64,000 bases of DNA. Source: JADKAV01 sp963769435. Lineage in GTDB: Bacteria > Actinomycetota > Actinomycetes > S36-B12 > UBA10799. Shown here piece after piece: positions 32,842 to 42,031 of this stretch (position 1 is the first letter of the stretch; every line of letters starts with the position of its first letter). Below the pieces are notes generated by a model. That model saw only the letters and a list, made by a program, of their open reading frames with translations. It ran no database searches and was not told where the DNA came from. Position numbers and translations under genes: made by a program. The stretch is from NCBI GenBank assembly GCA_963769435.1, contig CAVYLN010000002.1, forward strand, positions 310,001 to 374,000, read 5' to 3'.

Positions 32842-32931
32842 TGTCCGGTTTCGCATGATGATCACGCCTGGAGCGATCAGTCCATGGGGCCGCGTTGCGC
32901 CGATCCCATGATCATCATGCGAAACCGGACA
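32842..32931. repeat. 23-bp perfect inverted repeat, 44-nt loop
   Basis: Positions 32842-32864 and 32909-32931 are exact reverse complements (outer part TGTCCGGTTTCGCATG). It sits in the divergent gap between infC and the small secreted-protein gene. No coding, no target-site duplication visible. The remaining gap (32932-33090) holds nothing recognisable. Confidence 0.9.
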
Positions 32932-33090
32932 ATGTCACTGCTCGTCAACTCCACCAAGCGATCCGCCGTGCGGTGCGTCGGCGGCGGTCGGCCGACCGCG
33001 GACCGGATGGCGCCGGTCCGAACCCTCGTGCCCGGATCGCTGGGTGTGCGTGACGCCGCCGTGGAGGCGCACACTGTGATGGGAGGGATC

Positions 33091-33468
33091 ATGAGAACCA
33101 CTGTCATCATCTGCGCGGTCGGGGCGGCACTGTGTCTGACCCCTGGCACAGCGACAGCCTCGAAACTGAAACCGGTACTGGAGATCTCCGCGGCGAGTGC
33201 ACCGATCCGCACGGACGTCCCGTACAGGATCACCGTGAAGCCTGCGGCCAAGGCCAAGGGCAAACGTGTACGCCTGCAGGTCAAGGGGTACACCGGGTGG
33301 AAGCAGATCGACACCTTCCGCGTCGGCAAGTCCGGGGTGATCGAGGACGACGTCGAGGGATATCAACCAGGGATCGGCAGATACCGCGTCCTCGTGATCG
33401 GCAAGAACGGTGTGGTGATGGCGAAGTCACCGGTGGTCAGCGTGTCGTGGACGCCCCGGGAGCCCTAG
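33091..33468 (+). CDS. Small secreted protein of unknown function
   Basis: 125 residues from ATG 33091, GGGAGGG 3-9 nt upstream. Residues 1-24 form a signal peptide (MRTTVIICAVGAALCLTPG, cleavage near ATAS). The mature part (PYRITVKPAAKAKGKRVRLQVKGYTGWKQIDTFRVGKSG) is Lys-rich beta-strand, resembling Ig-like or FnIII-like adhesion modules. No domain firmly assigned. The frame is open upstream of 33091 but without conserved features. Confidence 0.6.
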   Translation: MRTTVIICAVGAALCLTPGTATASKLKPVLEISAASAPIRTDVPYRITVKPAAKAKGKRVRLQVKGYTGWKQIDTFRVGKSGVIEDDVEGYQPGIGRYRVLVIGKNGVVMAKSPVVSVSWTPREP

Positions 33469-33528
33469 TCGCCTCGCCGGTCCAGCCGTCACAGGCCTCG
33501 TTCGCCGCGGCCTTGAGCACACTGCCTC

Positions 33529-34605
33529 TCACTGCTCAGTCAGCCCCACCAAGTGGTCCACCGTGCGGTTGATCCGGGTCAGGTATGGCAGATCGAACGC
33601 GGCACCGAAGATCAGTTGCATGCCCACCCGGTCGAACGACTGCACCCGGAACTCTGCGGCGGCCGCACGTGCGTAGACCTCGGGATCGATCTGCATCCCG
33701 TTGTCGGCCAACCCCTGCCAGTGCACCGCCAGCAGGTGCATCAACTCATCGACCTCGGTGTGTGCGTCGAGGGTGAACGTCAACAACTCGGCCACATCCC
33801 GCTGCGGGGTGTTCACCCGCGCGAGTTCCCAATCGAGCACGACCACCTCCCCGGACTCCCGGAAACCGACGTTGCGCTGGTTGAAGTCGTTGTGCACCAG
33901 GGTCGCCGGCATCACGTCCTTGGCCGGGTGCCAGCGTGAGATCGTGTCGATGGTCTGCAAGCGGGTCGCCAGCGCATCAGCGGGCAGCACGTCGGGCAGG
34001 CGCTGCGCAGCATCCTCCAGCACGGCCCGCCACAGTGCGCTGTCGGCGAGCACGGTACTCGTGCTGGGCCGCCGGATCGTCCAGCCGTAGTCGCGCCCGG
34101 CGGTGGCGGCGTGGAAACCCGCAGCCGCGACCAAGGCCCGTTCGATCCGCGACGTCGGCCAGCGATCGATGGATCCACTGGCATCCAGATATGCGATGTC
34201 GCCCAGATCCTCGAGCACCAGGGCCGTCTGGCCATCCGCGTCGAACGCGCCCAGCCGCGAAGGCAGGACGTCTTGGACGGCCGGGAGTCCGTAGACGGCG
34301 ATCTCGCGTCGTCCGGTGTCGCTGGTCTCAGCGGCGGCACCGAACGAATCGTAGGGAGCTGGTAGTGCGATCTCCCGCTGCTGAATGATCCACGGGATCA
34401 GGGTCTGCCCGATCCCTCGCTCCGGATTCACCTTGACGATCACACTGCGTCCGCCGACACGGGCACGGACGACACCGTAGACCTGATGGGGGTCGTCGCC
34501 GTATTTCACATTCAGCCACGGTTGACCGCTGTCATCGGGGAGGTCGATCGCGGGTTCCGCACCGAAGAGCTCCAGCAACCCAGCGGCGACCGCATCCTTG
34601 TGCAC
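33529..34605 (-). CDS. Aminoglycoside phosphotransferase-family kinase
   Basis: 358 residues. The kinase-like catalytic loop LVHNDFNQRNVGF (HxDxxxxN) at about residue 235 and the metal-binding VVLDWELARV 20 residues later define the APH/choline-kinase superfamily. N-lobe Lys in VGGRSVIVKVNPE. The family includes antibiotic, choline and sugar kinases; nothing here points to resistance. Single gene; starts GTG at 34605, with no clear promoter seen. Confidence 0.8.
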   Translation of the reverse strand: MHKDAVAAGLLELFGAEPAIDLPDDSGQPWLNVKYGDDPHQVYGVVRARVGGRSVIVKVNPERGIGQTLIPWIIQQREIALPAPYDSFGAAAETSDTGRREIAVYGLPAVQDVLPSRLGAFDADGQTALVLEDLGDIAYLDASGSIDRWPTSRIERALVAAAGFHAATAGRDYGWTIRRPSTSTVLADSALWRAVLEDAAQRLPDVLPADALATRLQTIDTISRWHPAKDVMPATLVHNDFNQRNVGFRESGEVVVLDWELARVNTPQRDVAELLTFTLDAHTEVDELMHLLAVHWQGLADNGMQIDPEVYARAAAAEFRVQSFDRVGMQLIFGAAFDLPYLTRINRTVDHLVGLTEQ

Positions 34606-34628
34606 TCCTCAAACGTAGTCCGCGAGGA

Positions 34629-34676
34629 GACTTCCGCAGATTTTGTTTCACCGGCGAACGGAAATCTGCGCAAGTC
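34629..34676. repeat. 15-bp inverted repeat in divergent gap
   Basis: GACTTCCGCAGATTT (34629) and AAATCTGCGCAAGTC (34662) pair at 14 of 15 positions around an 18-nt loop, between the divergent kinase-like gene and the DUF1844 gene. Could be an operator or a structured 5' region. Confidence 0.65.
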
Positions 34677-34728
34677 GCCCCGGACGCGGCATCGGAGGCG
34701 TGATCAGGTGCGTGTCATCCTTGGGCCC

Positions 34729-35055
34729 ATGGAATCCGCAGACGCCGCCCGCGACATCGCAGACGTCCCCGCAGTGGAGGTCGTGTCCACCGTGGCCGTA
34801 CATCTGATGACGGCCGCAGCCGTCAAATGCGGCCTGGGCGAGGACCCGGAGGAGGCGGATCTCGACGAGGCGCGCACACTGATCGAGTCGTTGGCCGGCC
34901 TCGTGGTCGCCGCGAGCCCCTACATCGGGAGTTTCCACGCGAAACCGCTGCGCGACGGCCTGAAGTCGCTGCAACTGGCGTTTCGGGAGGCGTCGATCGT
35001 GGAGGATGCGCCGGGGAAAGGGCCGGGAGAGAAGCTCACCGGTCCTGTCACCTGA
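34729..35055 (+). CDS. DUF1844 protein
   Basis: 108 residues from ATG 34729. The core VEVVSTVAVHLMTAAAVKCGLGEDPEEADLDEARTLIESLAGLV and the C-terminal LRDGLKSLQLAFREAS...PGKGPGEKLTGPV match the actinobacterial DUF1844 family found beside infC. Function unknown. An upstream GTG at about 34708 is an alternative start. Ends before a long hairpin. Confidence 0.8.
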   Translation: MESADAARDIADVPAVEVVSTVAVHLMTAAAVKCGLGEDPEEADLDEARTLIESLAGLVVAASPYIGSFHAKPLRDGLKSLQLAFREASIVEDAPGKGPGEKLTGPVT

Positions 35056-35061
35056 AGCGCG

Positions 35062-35123
35062 GCCGAGTGTTGCACGGTTGCTGAATCTCGACCCCTCGAA
35101 ACGACAACGGTGCAACAGTCGGC
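35062..35123. terminator. Long hairpin between convergent genes
   Basis: Arms of 19 nt (GCCGAGTGTTGCACGGTTG and CAACGGTGCAACAGTCGGC) pair at 17 positions around a 24-nt loop. It fills the gap between the DUF1844 (+) and SseB-like (-) stops; the right arm ends 3 nt from the latter. Same architecture as the hairpin at 30698. Confidence 0.65.
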
Positions 35124-35126
35124 GCC

Positions 35127-35801
35127 TCAGGCCTCGATGCGGATCTCCAAGCGGCTGACGCGGGCCTGCACCTCGGGGATGGCGCCGAGTTCGCCGGCCA
35201 AGGCCTGTGCGGCCCGCACCTCGGGGTTCCGGAGCACCAGGGCCACACCATCGACCGTCGAAGGGTCCGCCTCGAAGAACCCGTCCAGACCGCTGCCGGC
35301 AAGGGCGTCGTCCAACGCCGCCGCCACCTCCGGCTCATCAAGCGGGTGCCGCCACGGACCTCCCGCGGCGAGCGCCCACAGCCCGGTCCCGGCAAGGGCA
35401 TAGCGCGTCGGTCCGGCGATGTCCAGGAGCAGTGCCGCACATCCCTCCTGCAACGCCGCCTGTGCGGCCTCCACCGCGGCCACCGGGATCGGCCGTGCAT
35501 CTGAGCGCCACAGTGCAACCGAGTCGACACCGGTGAAACACAGCAACGCCTTGTGGCCCTGTTCGTCGGTGATCGTCACAGTGGCCATGTGGCTGTGCTT
35601 GTCGGCGCCCCGCGCGTCCCTCTCGTCAAGGTTGGCCACCACGGGGATGAGCAGGCGGCCACGGGCCAGCAGATCGACGATCTCCCGCTGGGCGCTGTAC
35701 TGCTCCGGATCGCCGAGCAACTCGCGCAACCGCGGATCTGCCTCGCCGGTATCGCCCTGGAAGCGTGTGACGAGCACGTCAGCACCCTCGAAGTCGGTCA
35801 T
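35127..35801 (-). CDS. SseB-family protein
   Basis: 224 residues from ATG 35801, overlapping the carboxyltransferase stop (ATGA). It carries the SseB N-terminal domain pattern (LLARGRLLIPVVANLDE...KHSHMATVTITDEQGHKALLCFTGVDSVALWRSDARPIPV) and a C-terminal alpha/beta part. Such proteins are widespread in actinobacteria; function unknown. No signal peptide. Confidence 0.75.
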   Translation of the reverse strand: MTDFEGADVLVTRFQGDTGEADPRLRELLGDPEQYSAQREIVDLLARGRLLIPVVANLDERDARGADKHSHMATVTITDEQGHKALLCFTGVDSVALWRSDARPIPVAAVEAAQAALQEGCAALLLDIAGPTRYALAGTGLWALAAGGPWRHPLDEPEVAAALDDALAGSGLDGFFEADPSTVDGVALVLRNPEVRAAQALAGELGAIPEVQARVSRLEIRIEA

Positions 35802-37159
35802 CGGCCCACCAGCGCCCGGACAACCGCGTCGGCCACGCGACGCGGCGAGATCGGCACCCTCGCCGACGACCTGATCCACCACGTCGCGACTCACGCATCG
35901 CGGCGGCCCCCACACCCTGCGTCCGGGCGACCTCCTGCGCGCGATCGGGCGTCCGGAAGCTGATGACCGACGCACCCTCCGGGGGCAACGGTGAGACCCA
36001 GGCGTTCTCCATGCAGATGACCTGACGGGCCGGCACGAGCGCCAGCGCCGCGCCCCCGCATCCCTGCCCCACGATGCAGGACACGGTCGGCACCTTCAGA
36101 CCCGGACATCGCCTGCAACGTCCGGGCGATCTCACCGGCCATCGCCGATTCCTCCGCGGGGCCGGACAACTCGCCTCCCGGGGTGTCGATCAGCGTCACC
36201 AACGGAAGGCCGATCCGGTCGGCCAGTCGCATCCCCCGCTGTGCCACGCGAAGCCCTTCAGGGGTGACCGCATCGCGGTTCTGGGCCACGACCAACATCC
36301 TCACCCCGCGCAGCCGCCCCATCGCCACCTCGACACCCCCGGCGACTTCACCGGTACCGGTACCCCGCAGTTCGGTCCGGTCGGTCAGCAGATCGACCAC
36401 TGCCCTCGGTCCGACCCGGTCATCGGCGCGGGTCAAGGTGATCGCCTGCCAAGGGTCGACCGGGTGTGGTTCCACCGGCTCTGCCAGTCCGGCCTCAGCG
36501 TCGACTCCGCCGGCCACATCGAGGATCCTGGTCACCCACGCCCGCAGTCCGGCCAGCGGCACGACGTCGTCGATCACCCCGACGGCGGCCAGGTTCTCAG
36601 CGGTCTGCACCGGCGGGAACGGCTCGTCGTACAGGGCCTGGTAGACCCGTGGACCCAGGAAACCGAGTAGCGCCCCGGGCTCGCCGGCCGTGATGTCGGC
36701 ATACGAACCCCAGGTCGCCATCACCCCGCCGGTCGTGGGGTTGCGCAGCCATCCGATCCGGACCTTGCCGGTATGCAGGTGCTGCTCAGCCGCCCACGCG
36801 ATGTCGGTCATGCGGAAGAAGGCGGCCGTCCCCTCCTGCATCCGGGTACCGCCGGAACAGGGCAGTGTGATGACCGGCACTCCGGCTGAGGTCGCCGCTT
36901 GGTAGCCCGCGACGACCCGGTCAGCCGCCGACTGCCCGATCGATCCGGCCAGGAAGGCGAACTCCCCACCGATCACCACGACCCGGTGCCCGCCGACGTG
37001 GGCGAACATCACCTGCACCGCCTCGTCGACCCCAGCACGTTCCGTCGCCCGCCCCAGAGTGCCGGCATATTCACCGCTGAACGTGCGCAAGGGCACCGGG
37101 ATGGGTTCGATCGACCCGGGATCGACGAGGGCCTCGAGCGTCTCGGCCAGGCCGGTCAC
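35798..37159 (-). CDS. Acyl-CoA carboxylase carboxyltransferase (beta/alpha-type), three frameshifts
   Basis: Two crotonase-fold halves. The N-terminal half is AccD-like (LPCSGGTRMQEGTAAFFRM, NPTTGGVMATWGSYADITAGEPGALLGFLGPRV) but lacks the zinc finger; the C-terminal half is AccA-like (LIDTPGGELSGPAEESAMAGEIARTL, then IVGQGCGGAALALVPA). It transfers carboxyl from biotin to an acyl-CoA. GTG 37159 overlaps the hisG stop (GTGA). The frame breaks near 36107, 35893 and 35846; correction gives 452 residues. No biotin carboxylase or carrier gene is in the window. Confidence 0.82.
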
Positions 37160-37992
37160 AGGCGGCACGCATGGATATCGATGACCAGGATGGCGCGGCC
37201 GCCCAGTTCGAACAACTCGTCCATCACCTGGTGCACACGGACCCGTTCGACCATTGCCCGGACCGCGACCCAGCCGGGCTCCCGCAGTGGCGAGACGGTC
37301 GGCGACTCGAGACCGGGGGTGATGGCGGATGCGGCGTCCAGCAGCTCCTCGGCGATGTCGTACTCGACCATCACGTACGCACGCGCGACGATCACTCCCT
37401 GCAACCGGCGGATGAAGGTCTCCTCCGCGGCGTTTGTCTGCGTGTGAGCGGGCCGGACCAGCAACGCCTGGCTGCGCAGGAGCGGATCGCCGAGGACCTC
37501 CAGACCCGCCTGCCGCAAGGTGTTGCCGGTGTCGACCACGTCGGCCACCGCGTCGGCGACTCCGAGGCCGACCGCGTTCTCCACCGCGCCGTCGAGTTTG
37601 ATCAGCGTGGCTTCGGTCCCGGTGCGCTCCAACCAGTCACGCAGTAGGCCGGGATATGAAGTGGCGATGCGCTTGCCCGCCACGCTCGTCACGCCCTTCG
37701 GCGCAGCGAGCCGGAACGTGGAGTGCCCGAATCCCAGTTCGATCACCTCCGTGACCGGTGCGACGGAGTCCACCAGCATGTCGCGGCCCGTGATCCCGAG
37801 GTCGAGGGTGCCCTTGCCGACATAGGTGGCGATGTCCTTGGGGCGCAGGAAGTAGAAGTCCACGTTGTTGTCCGGGTCGTGGACCATGAGTTCGCGGGCA
37901 CCCGCCGAGCGAAGGTACCCGGCCTCTCGGAGCATGTCGCGGGCGGGCTCACCCAGTTGCCCCTTGTTGGGGACTGCGACCTTGATCGTCAC
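37156..37992 (-). CDS. hisG: ATP phosphoribosyltransferase (long form)
   Basis: 278 residues; first step of histidine synthesis. Type II periplasmic-binding-like catalytic domains (IKVAVPNKGQLGEPA, LGITGRDMLVDS, DVVDTGNTLRQAGLEVL for PRPP) plus a C-terminal ACT-like domain (VSPLREPGWVAVRAMVERVRVHQVMDELFELGGRAILV), so it is the self-sufficient, histidine-inhibited form. GTG 37992 overlaps the hisE stop. Confidence 0.96.
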   Translation of the reverse strand: MTIKVAVPNKGQLGEPARDMLREAGYLRSAGARELMVHDPDNNVDFYFLRPKDIATYVGKGTLDLGITGRDMLVDSVAPVTEVIELGFGHSTFRLAAPKGVTSVAGKRIATSYPGLLRDWLERTGTEATLIKLDGAVENAVGLGVADAVADVVDTGNTLRQAGLEVLGDPLLRSQALLVRPAHTQTNAAEETFIRRLQGVIVARAYVMVEYDIAEELLDAASAITPGLESPTVSPLREPGWVAVRAMVERVRVHQVMDELFELGGRAILVIDIHACRL

Positions 37993-38252
37993 AGGTACCG
38001 CCCCACTTCATCCGGGGTGACGCCGACAGCCAGCATCATCACCTGAACGTGGTACAGCAACTGCGACAACTCCTCCGCTGCCCGGTCGCTCGTTTCGTGT
38101 TCGGCAGCCATCCACGCCTCCGCGGCCTCCTCCACCAACTTCTTGCCGACTTCGTGCACTCCGGCGGAAACCAGACGCACGGTGCCGGATTCGGGGTCTG
38201 CGGTGGCGACCTTGGCCGACAACTCGGCCCACAGGTCATCGAAGGTCTTCAC
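37989..38252 (-). CDS. hisE: Phosphoribosyl-ATP pyrophosphatase
   Basis: 87 residues from GTG 38252 (VKTFDDLWAELSAKV). The MazG-like metal motif is KLVEEAAEAWMAAEHE...AEELSQLLYHVQVMML. Second histidine step, coupled to hisG as in mycobacteria; hisI is not fused. Confidence 0.94.
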   Translation of the reverse strand: MKTFDDLWAELSAKVATADPESGTVRLVSAGVHEVGKKLVEEAAEAWMAAEHETSDRAAEELSQLLYHVQVMMLAVGVTPDEVGRYL

Positions 38253-38342
38253 GTGTCTCAGGGTAGCCAGCGTCGCCCGGCCCCGATCCGGAGTCCCCAT
38301 CACACGTACCGGCCCGCGCTCACAGAAACCAACCCGCAGCCA

Positions 38343-38360
38343 CCCGGGCCGCTACCCGGG
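38343..38360 (-). terminator. Hairpin after the secreted-protein gene
   Basis: CCCGGG arms around a TAGCGG-type loop, 20 nt after the stop at 38381. Short and without U tract; a weak terminator call. Confidence 0.4.
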
Positions 38361-38380
38361 CGACTGCGAGCCGATCACGC

Positions 38381-39579
38381 CTACCGCTTGGCGCTGTAGA
38401 TCTTCTTGGAACCTGTCGACGACCACGCCACCGTCATGCCGTCATAGGAGACGGCCGGGCTGAACCCGGTGGAGGACAGTTTCGCCTTGATCTTCCACTT
38501 GCCGCTCTTGCTGGATCACGGTGCGCAGCGACGAACCCTTGTAGCTGGTGTAGTTCCACGCGACCGTCTTGTTCTGCAGGGAGATCGACGGAGCGTAGCC
38601 GGACGAACCGAGCACCTTGACCTTCTTCCACTTGGTGCCGTCCCAGCGACGGATGACCATCTGCTTGTCGGAGTTGGCCCAGGCGACGTTCACCCCGTTG
38701 GGCGACAGCGCCGCCGTGTAGGTCTCATCGACCGTCACGTTGGAGACGGTCGACCAAACGGTCCCATTGCGGACGGACGTGAGGATGCCATCTGAGGACC
38801 GCCGCGCCCAGATCAGCCGGGTGCCGTCTTCGGACAGCGCCAGCGTCCTGATGTCCGGGTCGGCGCCGTACTGCTTGATAATCGTCGGAGCGGTCCATGT
38901 GCCGTCCGTATTGCGGGTCGTGCCCACCAGCGCGTAGGTGTCATCAACCCACACCAGCGTTGATCCGTCCTTCGAGAACGCCAACTCACCCTGGTAGCCG
39001 TAGCGGGCGTCCGGGTTGGTCATCCCGAGCATCGTCGGGGCCGGCCAGGTGCCGTCCGCGTTCTGGGTGACGTAGTACAACTTTCCCGGTGGCGTCGGGT
39101 ACGTGTCGACACCCCAGTCGACGTATACGAGCGTCGATGCGTCACCGGACATCACACCGTTGGCCAGATTCGTCCCGGTCACGATGCTCTGCGCGGTCAG
39201 CCAGGTGTTGCCACCATCGCGCTGGGCCATCAGATAGCCGGTCGAGCCGGACTCGATCAAGGCCTGGCTTGCCGTTGGCGCTCAACTGGACATTCGTACT
39301 CTCGGAGGCGCCGGGGATGGGTGCCGATGAGGTCCACCGCTTCTTCTTCTTCTTGTACCAAGCCGTGCGGATCGGTCCGTCCGAGTAACTGTTGGCCTTG
39401 TTCGTGCGGATCCAGGCCGCCACCCGTCCGCCGTCGGATACGACGACACTGCGGCCGAACTTGGAACTCACTTCTTGTGGGCCCGACCATTTCGTGCCGG
39501 CCTGAGCGGGCGCGAGGGTCAGCAGCCCTGCGGACACTCCGGTCGCGGTCACGATCGCCAGACTTCGCATGATCTTCAT
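38381..39579 (-). CDS. Secreted WD40/propeller-like protein, two frameshifts
   Basis: ATG 39579 with GGGAGG upstream. Signal peptide MKIMRSLAIVTATGVSAGLL with cleavage near APAQAG. The mature part has repeated strands with S-x-D/N-G motifs (GDASTLVYVDWG, SKDGSTLVWVDD, SEDGTRLIWARR, SPNGVNVAWANS, SYDGMTVAWSS), a propeller of five or six blades. The frame breaks near 39270 and 38510, one extra base each; corrected length 398. Exported, ligand unknown. Similar in style to the propeller at 12103, but the blade motif differs. Confidence 0.72.
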
Positions 39580-39766
39580 GACAACCTCCCCAATCCCCGG
39601 GCGACTGTCCGACCCGACCCCCACCGGGAAACGCGAATCTCGCCCTCCCCGGCCGGAACCCCGACACAACAGATCGACGAGCCGACCCGGCTGTCACCTC
39701 CAGTGTACGCCCGGCGAACCTCGCAAATCATCACTGAACGGCCACGATCGGACTAGTCGCGCTCAC

Positions 39767-40234
39767 TCAGAGTCCGCGCAGCACCAGCCAGGTCTCGACA
39801 GCGGCGGAGGCCGCCTCGCGACCCTTGTCCTCACTGGCACCTGGACCCCCGGCGCGATCGAGCGCCTGTTCGACGGTGTCGGTGGTCAGGATGCCGAAGC
39901 CGACCGGAGTGCCCGGTGTCGAGCGCGACCCGGCCGAGCCCGTCGGTCACGGCATTGCACACGTACTCGAAATGTGGCGTGCCACCGCGAACGATCACGC
40001 CCAGTGCGACGACGACATCGTGGGTCCGCGCGAGCCGCGCGGCGACCACGGGGATCTCGAACGAGCCGGGCACCCGATAGACGTCCGGCTGCACTCCTGC
40101 CTCGGCCAGGTACGTCGTGGCCCCGGCGAGCAGCCCGTCCATGACCTGCTCGTGCCATCTCGCAGCCACGACCGCCACCCGCACCCCGGATGGCGTCCAC
40201 GGCGGCCGTGCTCGGCCCGGCCCTCACCGCTCAT
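39767..40234 (-). CDS. ribH: 6,7-dimethyl-8-ribityllumazine synthase, three frameshifts
   Basis: Condenses the pyrimidine and dihydroxybutanone phosphate. ATG 40234 overlaps the ribBA stop (ATGA). RVAVVAARWHEQVMDGLLAGA, VPGSFEIPVVAARLA, GVIVRGGTPHFEYVCNAVTDGL and TPVGFGILTTDTVEQALDRAG are the family blocks. The frame breaks in the first 20 codons (two shifts, 40222 and 40185 approximately) and near 39920, where GGG-C-ACT must lose the C to give the conserved TPVG. Corrected length 154. A single one-base loss could also explain the N-terminus. Confidence 0.9.
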
Positions 40235-41440
40235 CGTGTCTCCTCCAGTTCGTGCCCCATCAGATCGGCCTTCGTCGCCAGGTAGCGCTCGTTGTGGGGG
40301 TTCGACGCGATCGTCAGCGGCACGCGCTCCGTGATGACGATCCCGAAACCGTCCAGCCCTGCGCGTTTGGCCGGGTTGTTGGTGAGAAGTCGCATGGACT
40401 TCACCCCGAGGTCGGCCAGAATCTGTGCGCCGGTCCCGTAGTCCCGTGCGTCGGCGGGAAGTCCGAGCGCGAGGTTGGCCTCGATGGTGTCAGCGCCGGA
40501 GTCCTGCAACTCGTACGCCTGCAGCTTGCTGAGCAGACCGATCCCGCGACCCTCATGGCCCTTGACGTACAGGATGATGCCCCGGCCTTCATCGGCGACG
40601 GCCTGCATCGCTGCTTCGAGTTGCGGACCGCAGTCGCATCGAAGCGATCCGAAGACGTCGCCGGTCAGGCACTCGGAGTGCACCCGCACCAGGATGATCC
40701 TCACCGTCACCGACGTCTCCGAGGATCAGGGCCAGATGTTCGGTGGGCTCGATGAGGCTGCGGTACCCGATCGCCCGGAAATCCGCCACCTCGGTCGGAA
40801 TGATCGTCTCCGCGACGCGCTCGATCTGCTTCTGTGTGTGCCGGATGTGGGAGATCAGGTCCGCGATGGAGATCATTCGCAGCCCGTGCTCGTCGGCGAA
40901 CGCCCGGCACTGCGGCGCGCGCATCATCGAGCCGTCCTCATTGACGAGTTCACAGATCACGCCGGCAGGCGTCAACCCCGCCAGTTTCGCCAGGTCGACC
41001 GAAGCCTCGGTGTGGCCCGCCCGCTGCAGCACCCCGCCGGGCACGGCCCTCAGCGGGAACACATGGCCGGGCCGCGTGATCTCCCACGGCTCGGTCGCCG
41101 AATCCACCAGGGTCTTGATGGTCCGCGCCCGGTCAGCCGCCGAGATGCCGGTGGTGATCCCGTCGCGGGCATCAACACTGACGGCGTAGGCGGTGCCTTT
41201 GCGGTCCTCGTTGACCATGGTCATGGGGGGCAGATGCAGTCGGTCGAGTTCCTCGCCGCGCATCGACACGCAGATCACACCGCTGGTGTGCCGGATCATG
41301 AACCCCACGTTCGCGGGTGTCGCCCTGGAGGCCGCGAACACGAGGTCGCCCTCGTTCTCCCGGTCCTCGTCGTCCACCACCACCACCGCTGTGCCCTCGC
41401 GGATGTCCTCGATGGCCTCCGGAATCCCGTCGAACCTCAT
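40231..41440 (-). CDS. ribBA: Bifunctional DHBP synthase / GTP cyclohydrolase II, one frameshift
   Basis: N-terminal RibB domain (DDEDRENEGDLVFAASRAT, HTEASVDLAKLAG) makes dihydroxybutanone phosphate; C-terminal RibA domain (VRVHSECLTGDVFGSLRCDCG with the three zinc cysteines, GHEGRGIGLLSKLQAYELQDSGADT) opens GTP. The break near 40700, between the domains after LILGDV, is one extra base. Corrected length 402. ATG 41440 overlaps the ribE stop. Confidence 0.95.
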
Positions 41441-42031
41441 CGATAGCCTCCTAGCAGCGACTCGACATACTTACCGATCACATCGACCTCCACGTTCAGC
41501 CTGTCTCGCACGCGCCACCCCGCCGAGGGTGGTGGCCGTCAGTGTCTCCGGGATCAGGCTCACCTCGGCGCCGCTGTCGGTTTTCGCGGACACGGTCAGG
41601 GAGACCCCGTCCAGGCAGATCGACCCCTGCGCGAACGACGTACTTGCGCAAGACCGTCCGGGAGATCGAAGCCGATGACCTCCCACTCGGCGTCCCGCCG
41701 TCGCTGCGTCACCACGGCCACCCCGTCCACGTGTCCCTGCACCAGGTGCCCGCCGAGGCGGTCGCCGAGCCGCATTGCCCGCTCCAGGTTCACCCGGTGT
41801 CCCGCAGCGATCCCCGCAAGGCTGGTCAGCGCGAGCGTCTGATCCATCACGTCCACGGCGAACCAGTCCGTCCCGCTGTCCACGACCGTCAGACAGACAC
41901 CGCTGGTCGCGATGCTCTCTCCGTGGGTCGTAGGGCTCCCAGTCGCGGTCCGGGTGGACGCGCAACCTGGTCGTGGGCCCTGCCGTGACGGACTGCACGG
42001 TGCCCATCTGTTGCACCAGACCGGTGAACAT
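41437..42031 (-). CDS. ribE: Riboflavin synthase, four frameshifts
   Basis: Dismutates lumazine to riboflavin. ATG 42031 shares a base with the ribD stop. MFTGLVQQMGTV opens the first lumazine domain, whose ESIATSGVCLTVV signature is matched by GSICLDGVSLTV in the second. The frame breaks near 41943, 41660, 41643 and 41520, each one extra base; corrected length is 196, normal. Four breaks in 0.6 kb is the highest density in the window, yet both domain signatures and the C-terminus (ESLLGGYR) are intact. Confidence 0.88.

Noticed and set aside
33529..34605. Antibiotic-resistance kinase
   Set aside because: Only the broad APH-superfamily motifs are present; chromosomal housekeeping setting gives no support for resistance.
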